Virus record (IMG/VR): IMGVR_UViG_3300042141_000187
Span: 1 to 27,821 of that record
DNA length: 27,821 nt
From: a virus
Strand: one strand, 5' to 3'
The position numbers and the translations under genes were made by a program. The stretch's first letter is position 1. Each line of letters starts with the position of its first letter. Below the pieces are notes generated by a model that saw only the letters and a program-made list of their open reading frames with translations, was not told the origin of the DNA and did not search any database. Below are positions 22,005-27,821 of this stretch, piece after piece.

Positions 22005-24928
22005 TATCTGAAGCACAATTCCGTGGCGGATCAAAGCATGTCACGACCGCTTTGACCTCATCGAACGTCTTTCATCGCGGTTCTCCCCGCGTTGTTGTCA
22101 TTGATGCAGCCTCCACCGGCACGACCATTCCGCTTTGGGCCGCAACCCGCGTCGATGAAGTCGGTCGCCCGCAATACATACTCATCAACAAGTCGGGGCG
22201 AACGCTTCAACTGACTGGCCCGGGCGGAACACCCAATGTTGGCCCCACGATCCTGAACAACCAGTCGGCTTTCATTCATCTGAAGAACAACACACCCGGG
22301 GCAGCAGCGAACGTGCAGTGGCATGTGAACGTCCGAGCCGCAGGCGGTGTGGATCACTACGTCGGCACAAGGTCAGACCCGACAACCTTCCCCGAGACGT
22401 TTCCACGGGAGTACCCAGACCCCGCGTGCTTGGAAAATTGCGAGGACTTTTTGGACCTTGACCCATCGGGCATCGTGGTCCCGATGTTTGTTGATTGCGT
22501 CGCCTACGCCGCGAACTCAGCACGCGAGCCGGTTCGTGGTGCAGATATCCATATGCCGAAAGAGGTCGGCGTTGAGTTTCTTCGCGGGTACTTTTTCGAG
22601 GACCAGAACCACCCGAACTACACGACGCTCTGCCAAGAAATGAAGGACGCTCTGTTCGGGGATGAGGACTCGAAAAACCCCGGCAAGTGGCACATCCTGA
22701 CCTATCAGGGCACGAGTTTCGGGACATCCCGGCACTGGCACCATGCGTGTTGGAACGGCTCGTTTGCTTTTGACGACTTCGCTTGGGGTTTCCCCGACAC
22801 GGTCTCAACACACAAGCCGTATTGGGGCAAGACCTTTACCTATACACGCAAGTCAGATCAACGAACCTTCACCATCGAGATTCGGCTGGTCATTGAAAAC
22901 ACGGTCGGCACGATCAACCCCGGACCCACACCGGCAGGTTCGACCAACAATCCCGACGCCGGTGCGTGGGGTTCTCTCTTCAATCTGTACGTGTTCTGCG
23001 ACGAGGCCAGCCCGACGTACGTGGACGGCACCAACTTCATGCCCTACGGATGGGGAGCAAACACAACCTTCACCAAAAACGATCCGGCTGTCTGGGGAGG
23101 CGTGCTGGACTTGGACGACAAAAAGGCGTGTCATCCCCAAATGGTCATCTGTGCCTCGATTCCAACTTCAATGGAATCACCGAAAGGGTTCATCTGGCAC
23201 CCTCGGTCGGAACTCCGCACCACGTACTGCAACCGACGAAGTGCCGGAATCCCGTGGACCAATCCAAGCATCGCTGCTGTTCTGGGCACGCATCAATGGG
23301 GCAACGGGGTCTTTGGCACACTTGTCGATCCCGTCAAGCAACGGGCCATGACTCTTGGCGGCGACGTTCCTTACTCGACGCCTATGGATTGGGTCATCAT
23401 CGAGAACAAAGGCACCGGCGGCACGGGGTCAGGCATCACGTTTTTCTACTGCACCAAGACCGGCTGGGACGCCACCGAGGGTGTGCTGGACTTGCTTGGC
23501 GGCACGGCGATTCGCCTCTGTATTCTTCCTCAAAAGGAAGACCAAAATCCCATCAATACATGCGAGGGACACCCGGACGAGCCATTCGAGAACATCGGCG
23601 GCACGCATCGCTGCCTTCGCAACGCTGACCAGACTTGCTGCTTCGGAATCTCGCGGATCAGCGACGACGGGCAAACAACCGGCGTGGCCACGGCCAGCCT
23701 TACGGCCGTGCAGGCATGTATCAAGACCACGTACGACTACGGCCCCTATCCCGGCTTTGGCTTTGAGTGCGGTCCACCGTCGAAAACCCGTTGCGAAACG
23801 CTCGCGACGTATACCACCAACTTCAATCTCCCGGTGTCGAACTACAGCCTCGCCATGGACGGTGCTGGTTCTGCTCGGAATATCAAGTACGCCGAGTGGT
23901 ATCCAGACCCCACCACCACCAAGTATCCCTATCGCACGTACGACTCGGCCGACGTCGGCGACTTTATCCAGAGAATCGGTACGGTCACGTTCAACTCGAC
24001 TGGCTGGACCATCGCCACCACAGGCGGTGGGACGTACAGCAACGCTTTGGCCTACAGGCCGACATCGTCGCAGTTGATCGACACAGAAGTCAAATGCACG
24101 ATCCCGCTTTCCAATTCGTACCAAGCAGGCATGGGCTTCCGGTGCGGATTCTCGATGGGTTCCTTGGACTCTGGCTATACGGTCATCTTTGACCGTGCTG
24201 CAAACACAGTGACCGTCTTCCGCGTCTCTGGTGGCACCGAAACACAGATCGCACAGCGTACATCGGCTGGCATCTCGGGCAGCGGGTCGGTTGAAGTTCG
24301 TGTGTTGGTGTACGGAAGCAGCATCCGCGTGTTCTGGAACACGACATCGCTGCTTGTCAACGACTGCACCTTCAATAACAACGCAGGCGATATCTTGTTT
24401 GTGACCAAGGGTTCCAGCACCGCTGCGGCTTTCACGCCCGTTTTTGTCTTTATCGAGGACAACACCGAATCGTTGCTTGAAGTCTCGACCGAATGGAACT
24501 CAGGCTCGTGTATCATCGGCAATGCACCTCTCGGATTGCTTTCGGGCACGGGAAAATGCACCGAGGAAAGTGCAAACTTTGCCGAGTGCGGCGGCCCTCC
24601 CTGGTGCGATTGCACATCTTGGCAACGCACCAGATTCGATCCTGCTTATCCCACAGCGGGCACCGCTTGCAGCAGATTGACCGATCTATCCTCGGGCGGA
24701 CGCCCTTTGGGTGTCATCAGCCAGTGCGACGAACGCAGCCCGCTTGATTGCGTGGGAAGCGAGGACGCGGCCATGTGCGGCCAGTGCCCGTCTCCGTACG
24801 CCATGTCTAGGATTGTCCTGCCCTCATGCAGAATCTCCAATCTCCCTGTGGGCGGTGTCGATACAAGCGTCTCCGATAGTTGCTTGATCGTTGAGCGTTG
24901 GTCCTACTCCCCTGTTGTATGTGCGTGA
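22001..24928 (+). CDS. Very large cysteine-rich tail-tip protein with a lectin-like domain (975 aa)
   Basis: I start at ATG 22001, which overlaps the previous stop as ATGA; the longer upstream frame is a shadow. I know no family for the whole protein. Residues about 25-110 form a beta domain (RVVVIDAASTGTTIPLWAAT, YILINKSGRTLQL) resembling the extension of the preceding protein. The centre is rich in Trp, Gly, His and Cys (SRHWHHACWNGSFAFDDFAW). Near 700-860 lies a stretch like a LamG/concanavalin sandwich (YTVIFDRAANTVTVFRVSG, VEVRVLVYGSSIRVFW). About 34 cysteines are spread throughout, clustered at the C-terminus (ECGGPPWCDC, AAMCGQCPSP). This cysteine load is unusual for a protein folded in the cytoplasm; bound metal is one way to explain it. 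Located between Dit and hub, it is probably part of, or attached to, the baseplate and may contact the host. Confidence 0.8.
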   Translation: MISEAQFRGGSKHVTTALTSSNVFHRGSPRVVVIDAASTGTTIPLWAATRVDEVGRPQYILINKSGRTLQLTGPGGTPNVGPTILNNQSAFIHLKNNTPGAAANVQWHVNVRAAGGVDHYVGTRSDPTTFPETFPREYPDPACLENCEDFLDLDPSGIVVPMFVDCVAYAANSAREPVRGADIHMPKEVGVEFLRGYFFEDQNHPNYTTLCQEMKDALFGDEDSKNPGKWHILTYQGTSFGTSRHWHHACWNGSFAFDDFAWGFPDTVSTHKPYWGKTFTYTRKSDQRTFTIEIRLVIENTVGTINPGPTPAGSTNNPDAGAWGSLFNLYVFCDEASPTYVDGTNFMPYGWGANTTFTKNDPAVWGGVLDLDDKKACHPQMVICASIPTSMESPKGFIWHPRSELRTTYCNRRSAGIPWTNPSIAAVLGTHQWGNGVFGTLVDPVKQRAMTLGGDVPYSTPMDWVIIENKGTGGTGSGITFFYCTKTGWDATEGVLDLLGGTAIRLCILPQKEDQNPINTCEGHPDEPFENIGGTHRCLRNADQTCCFGISRISDDGQTTGVATASLTAVQACIKTTYDYGPYPGFGFECGPPSKTRCETLATYTTNFNLPVSNYSLAMDGAGSARNIKYAEWYPDPTTTKYPYRTYDSADVGDFIQRIGTVTFNSTGWTIATTGGGTYSNALAYRPTSSQLIDTEVKCTIPLSNSYQAGMGFRCGFSMGSLDSGYTVIFDRAANTVTVFRVSGGTETQIAQRTSAGISGSGSVEVRVLVYGSSIRVFWNTTSLLVNDCTFNNNAGDILFVTKGSSTAAAFTPVFVFIEDNTESLLEVSTEWNSGSCIIGNAPLGLLSGTGKCTEESANFAECGGPPWCDCTSWQRTRFDPAYPTAGTACSRLTDLSSGGRPLGVISQCDERSPLDCVGSEDAAMCGQCPSPYAMSRIVLPSCRISNLPVGGVDTSVSDSCLIVERWSYSPVVCA

Positions 24929-24931
24929 ACG

Positions 24932-25318
24932 ATGGAAGACTTTGACTCGACAGACCCGAGTATCGCCCTGAAGGTTTTCGCGGAAGCGAAACGCCGAGGC
25001 ATCGACGTCCGAGCGTTGACGCCCGCTCAATACACAGAAATCGCTTTGAGTGTGCGAACAATCAAGCAGGCTGTTGTCGATGCTGCAACAGCGGCCGAGT
25101 CTGTGGTGGCCACCACGCTTGGGTACAGAAAACTTTCCTTGGAGCAAATCAACGCACGAAAAAGCACATGCGAGAGCAACAAGTGTGGCGGTTTTGGGCG
25201 GCTTGCCGGTGGGCAGCCGGTCTGTCATCTGTGTTCGTGCAACAGCAAGTTCCTTGAAGCGAAGTGGAAAGACCCACGACAGGCATGCCCGCGTGGACTT
25301 TGGGAGGGCGACCAATGA
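24932..25318 (+). CDS. Six-cysteine zinc-ribbon-like small protein (128 aa)
   Basis: The start ATG 24932 is 3 bases after the preceding stop. The N-terminal 70 residues are helical and acidic-to-neutral (ALKVFAEAKRRGIDVRALTP, YTEIALSVRTIKQAV). The C-terminus carries Cys80, Cys85, Cys98, Cys101, Cys103 and Cys119 in the order CxxxxC, then CHLCSC, then KDPRQACPRGLW. Small phage proteins with a CGC-type centre and a CPxGxW end occur beside tail genes and probably bind zinc; this fits that pattern. It has no signal peptide. Its role may be to assist or cap the cysteine-rich protein encoded just upstream, or to act as an assembly factor. Both are inference from position. The end overlaps the next start as ATGA. 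Confidence 0.75.
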   Translation: MEDFDSTDPSIALKVFAEAKRRGIDVRALTPAQYTEIALSVRTIKQAVVDAATAAESVVATTLGYRKLSLEQINARKSTCESNKCGGFGRLAGGQPVCHLCSCNSKFLEAKWKDPRQACPRGLWEGDQ

Positions 25319-26166
25319 TCGACGCACCCGCTCCTGTTGTCTCGCTTCTGGTCAACGGTGTGCATCGACTCTGCACTTGCTGGAAGATTGAACGCACCGA
25401 CAGTGTCGTGTTCAGATTCACGGATCACAACGAGCCTATCACCTTTGACGGGGAGGTCTACTCACCATCCTTTTCTCCAATCGCATCAGCCAAGCAACGA
25501 ACCGACGGTATTGATCGTGCTATGAACGTCGAAGTTCGCGGTTGCATCGCGAGCAGCAACATCACCGACGACGATCTGCGAGCAGGAAAGTTTCGCGGAG
25601 CCAAGATAACGGAAATCGTGGTCGATTGGAAGTACCCGTGGAGCGGTCTTTTCCAGAAGCATGTCTACTGGATCAGAGAAACAACCTCGGATCGTGAGAG
25701 TTGGACCGCTCAGTGCGAGGGCTTGCTCGGTAGGTTGCAGGGCAAGGTCGGGCAGGTTCTCAACCGGACATGCCGACACAGGCTGGGCGATGCCAAGTGC
25801 CAATACAACGTGGCAGCCGTGGAAGAGTTCGTGGCCGTGGATGGCTCGACGAACCGCTATACGTTCACAGCGACGCTTGCCCAATCCGGCACGTACTACG
25901 ATGGCGGCAAGTTGACTTGGGACACCGGCGACAACGCGGGCGTGGTGTGTGAAGTCAAGAGTTACGACTCGCTCACTCAAACCGTCACCTTGCAGATATC
26001 CGCACCGTTCGACATTGTGGCTGGTGACGCTTTCACCGTTCAGCCGGGTTGTGACGGCAACCTCTCAACATGCCGACAGAAGTTCAACAACGTGGTCAAC
26101 TTCGGCGGCTTCCCGAATCTTGTCAGCGTGGATCGTCAATTCGCCACCCCGGGTGCCCCGGTTTGA
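25315..26166 (+). CDS. DUF2163 (TIGR02218, BR0599-like) tail hub protein (283 aa)
   Basis: I use ATG 25315 (MIDAPAPVVSLL), with GGAGG (25303-25307) 7 bases upstream and ATGA overlap with the previous gene. The family pattern is clear: CWKIERTDSVVFRFTDHNEP, ITFDGEVYSPS, then YWIRETTSDRESWTAQCEGL and a C-terminal domain with a conserved cysteine quartet at Cys153, Cys162, Cys246 and Cys253 (RTCRHRLGDAKC, then PGCDGNLSTCRQKFNN and NFGGFPNL). In the Rhodobacter GTA the homologue forms the trimeric hub under the distal tail ring. The related lambda gpL binds an iron-sulphur cluster, so these cysteines are probable cluster ligands here too. Length is normal for the family. Confidence 0.92.
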   Translation: MIDAPAPVVSLLVNGVHRLCTCWKIERTDSVVFRFTDHNEPITFDGEVYSPSFSPIASAKQRTDGIDRAMNVEVRGCIASSNITDDDLRAGKFRGAKITEIVVDWKYPWSGLFQKHVYWIRETTSDRESWTAQCEGLLGRLQGKVGQVLNRTCRHRLGDAKCQYNVAAVEEFVAVDGSTNRYTFTATLAQSGTYYDGGKLTWDTGDNAGVVCEVKSYDSLTQTVTLQISAPFDIVAGDAFTVQPGCDGNLSTCRQKFNNVVNFGGFPNLVSVDRQFATPGAPV

Positions 26167-26618
26167 GACACCCACTTGTCCATGCCGCCTCATCCATGCT
26201 CGGCGTTCCCTATCACCATCAGGGTCGCGATGCGTACACGGGCCTCGACTGCGTCGGCCTTGTCATGGTCAGCCTCGGGATGCTTGGCATCAAAACGACG
26301 GACGATGTATACCCGAGGATTCCGGTCAAAAACCGACTGACACGATGGCTCGAAGAAGACAACAGCAGCGTTTTTGAGCGAGCAAGCGGTCTCGAAGTTC
26401 CGGGCGATATTCGTACATTCTGGTTCACACGCCGAGATACCATCTGGCACTTGGCAATCGTCTCCGAACGCGGGATCGTTCACGTTGATCGACGTTTGGG
26501 GTTTGTGGTGGAACAGACCCTAGATCGTCGATGGTTGCGAAGGTCAGGACCAACGTACAGAGTTCGGAGTACCCTGCTTTGGCAAGCCTCGTCCTCACAG
26601 TCGTCGGAACCGCGATAG
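26163..26618 (+). CDS. NlpC/P60-type cell-wall peptidase of the tail (151 aa)
   Basis: The start is probably TTG 26163, overlapping the DUF2163 stop as TTGA; this places the full domain start (HAASSMLGVPYHHQGRDA) in the protein. An ATG at 26193 would cut into the domain. Catalytic Cys30 is in GLDCVGLV and the expected His96 in TIWHLAIV, followed by IVHVDRRLGFV. In tail modules of this type the peptidase cleaves peptide crosslinks in peptidoglycan during DNA entry, and it sits between the hub and the tip protein, as here. The length is that of a bare catalytic domain. The gene overlaps the next one by 40 bases. Catalysis is predicted from the motif only. Confidence 0.9.
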   Translation: MRHPLVHAASSMLGVPYHHQGRDAYTGLDCVGLVMVSLGMLGIKTTDDVYPRIPVKNRLTRWLEEDNSSVFERASGLEVPGDIRTFWFTRRDTIWHLAIVSERGIVHVDRRLGFVVEQTLDRRWLRRSGPTYRVRSTLLWQASSSQSSEPR

Positions 26619-27821
26619 CCGGGCCTTTCGGTGGGCTGGCCGGTGGCTTGATCGGCACGTACTTGGATCAGGCGTTCATCTTTCCGGCTCTATTCGGTCG
26701 GCCCTCCGGCCCTCGTCTTGAAGACCTTCAAGTCCAAACCGCCTCGGAAGGCTCCAATGGTCGGTACATTCTCGGCCCGCAGAATAGAACCGCCGGGACG
26801 CTGATCTGGGCGACCGACTTCAAAGAGTCCTCCAACTCGTCGAAAAAAGGACCGACGACGTACACGTACTCGTGCAGTTACGCTGTCTATTGCGGCGAGG
26901 GTCCGGCACGCAAAATCAAACGCATCTGGGCCGACACCAAGGTCATCTACGAGGACGGTGTGATTGATAGCCGTGTCGGTGATATCCGAATCTACAAGGG
27001 GACCAGCACTCAGACCGCAGACCCTCTGATGGAAGCGGCCGACCCGGGCAACACACCCGCGTACAGAGACACGGCCTACTTTGTCATCGAGGACTTGCAG
27101 TTGCTCGATTGGGGCAACAGGACGCCAAACTTCTCGTTTGAGTACGTCTCAGATGTTCAGATGCCTGTGCAAACCGCCGTGAAGGAAATCCTCCAGCGTG
27201 CGGGGTTGGCCGAGGCCGAGATTGACACAAGCCGAATTGGATCATGCCTTCGCGGGTATGTCGTGCTTGGACCGCAGGAAACTGTGCGAATCCTGAACCC
27301 GCTTATGACCGCTTTTTCCTTGGGCGGTCGCGACTCGGGCGGTGTCCTCCAATTCTTCAAGCGAGGGCAGGAGGACGAATACGGCGAGATTCCTCTGGTC
27401 GATCTTGGGGCACACGAGGAAGGGCAAAAACCAAAAGAGCATCCTGTGCTGCTCACCGACTCTCGCGAGTTCAATCTGCCTTCCGAAGTTGTCGTTCAAT
27501 ACATCAACCCCGACAACGACCTTCAGCAAGGCTCACAAAGGCACCGCCGCGTTGGTCCGACATCCACCGATGTTGTTTCGCTGACGCTCCCCATCACTCT
27601 CAAAAACAGCGAGGCGTCTGAACTCAGCAAAACGATTCTCTGGTCCGGGTATTCCGAGCGACAATTGATCGAGGCTTCGCTTCCCCCGTCGCACATGCGT
27701 ATTCAGGAAGGCGACATCGTCCGTCTTCCCATCTCGACCGACACCGTTGCGGACGTTCGTGTCATCGAAGTCAATCGTGGCTTCAATATGCTCACCACGA
27801 TTCGCGGGCATGTGACTGACA
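26579..27821 (+). CDS. GTA-type tail-tip / host-specificity protein, N-terminal part (continues past the window)
   Basis: The frame is open to the end of the window without a stop. I prefer TTG 26579 (ASLVLTVVGTAIAGPFGG next) because GGAG (26566-26569) lies 9 bases upstream and because this family typically begins with a short Ala-Thr/Ser-Leu-Val-Leu start; ATG 26531 has no ribosome site. The N-terminus is a Gly-rich hydrophobic helix (GGLAGGLIGTYLDQAFIFPA), followed by GPRLEDLQVQTASEGSNGRY and TLIWATDFKES. Later come SYAVYCGEGPARKIKRIWAD and FVIEDLQLLDWGNRTPNFSF, as in the large tip proteins of GTA-like phages (Phage-tail_3 region). These form the central tail spike and carry receptor-facing domains in the C-terminus, which is outside this window. 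At least 414 codons are present here. Confidence 0.88.
   Translation, partial: MASLVLTVVGTAIAGPFGGLAGGLIGTYLDQAFIFPALFGRPSGPRLEDLQVQTASEGSNGRYILGPQNRTAGTLIWATDFKESSNSSKKGPTTYTYSCSYAVYCGEGPARKIKRIWADTKVIYEDGVIDSRVGDIRIYKGTSTQTADPLMEAADPGNTPAYRDTAYFVIEDLQLLDWGNRTPNFSFEYVSDVQMPVQTAVKEILQRAGLAEAEIDTSRIGSCLRGYVVLGPQETVRILNPLMTAFSLGGRDSGGVLQFFKRGQEDEYGEIPLVDLGAHEEGQKPKEHPVLLTDSREFNLPSEVVVQYINPDNDLQQGSQRHRRVGPTSTDVVSLTLPITLKNSEASELSKTILWSGYSERQLIEASLPPSHMRIQEGDIVRLPISTDTVADVRVIEVNRGFNMLTTIRGHVTD

Overview
This window is the late structural region of a tailed double-stranded DNA phage or prophage with a long-tailed (siphovirus) plan. All genes lie on the plus strand, are tightly packed, and many overlap by 1-4 bases in the style of translational coupling. 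The base composition is moderately GC-rich. A lipoprotein with a classical lipobox, a protein with a Gram-negative style signal peptide, and a baseplate module of the rhodobacterial gene-transfer-agent (GTA) type all point to a Gram-negative host. The species cannot be named from the sequence. No integrase, tRNA, CRISPR array or IS element is visible.

Layout: (1) 1-1028 holds the C-terminal part of the large terminase, cut by the window edge. (2) 1038-5925 is a host-recognition cassette in an unusual place between terminase and portal: two small proteins, an SGNH-esterase-like protein, a small protein, a collagen-like fibre with three repeated carbohydrate-binding-like modules, and a glycine-rich adhesin-like protein. 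(3) 5930-7004 is a moron-like pair, a lipoprotein and a membrane protein, with its own consensus-like promoter. (4) 7035-13929 is the head module: portal, a MuF head protein fused to a PI3/4-kinase/HipA-like kinase domain, a small protein, a leader of tandem RNA hairpins, scaffold, P22-type coat protein and a small acidic protein. (5) 13947-16945 follows a strong intrinsic terminator whose stem contains the next ribosome-binding site: four head-tail connector or tail-completion proteins and the tail tube. (6) 16977-21051 follows a second strong terminator: tail assembly chaperones G and G-T, made by a -1 frameshift at GGGAAAC, and the tape measure. (7) 21060-27821 is the tail tip: DUF2460 distal tail protein, a very large cysteine-rich protein, a six-cysteine zinc-ribbon-like protein, DUF2163 hub, NlpC/P60 peptidase and the start of the GTA-type tail-tip protein, cut by the window edge.

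The gene products would package DNA (terminase, portal), build the shell (scaffold, coat, MuF), close the head (connectors), build a tail that should be about 160 nm long if the usual tape-measure rule holds, and recognise and breach the host surface (fibres, esterase, cysteine-rich tip, peptidase). The most notable items are the MuF-kinase fusion (a candidate protein delivered with the virion) with a small coupled gene behind it, the hairpin array with three identical GUGAU loops ahead of the scaffold and coat genes, the chaperone frameshift site, the terminator that buries the next ribosome-binding site, and the roughly 34-cysteine tail protein inserted in a GTA-like baseplate operon.
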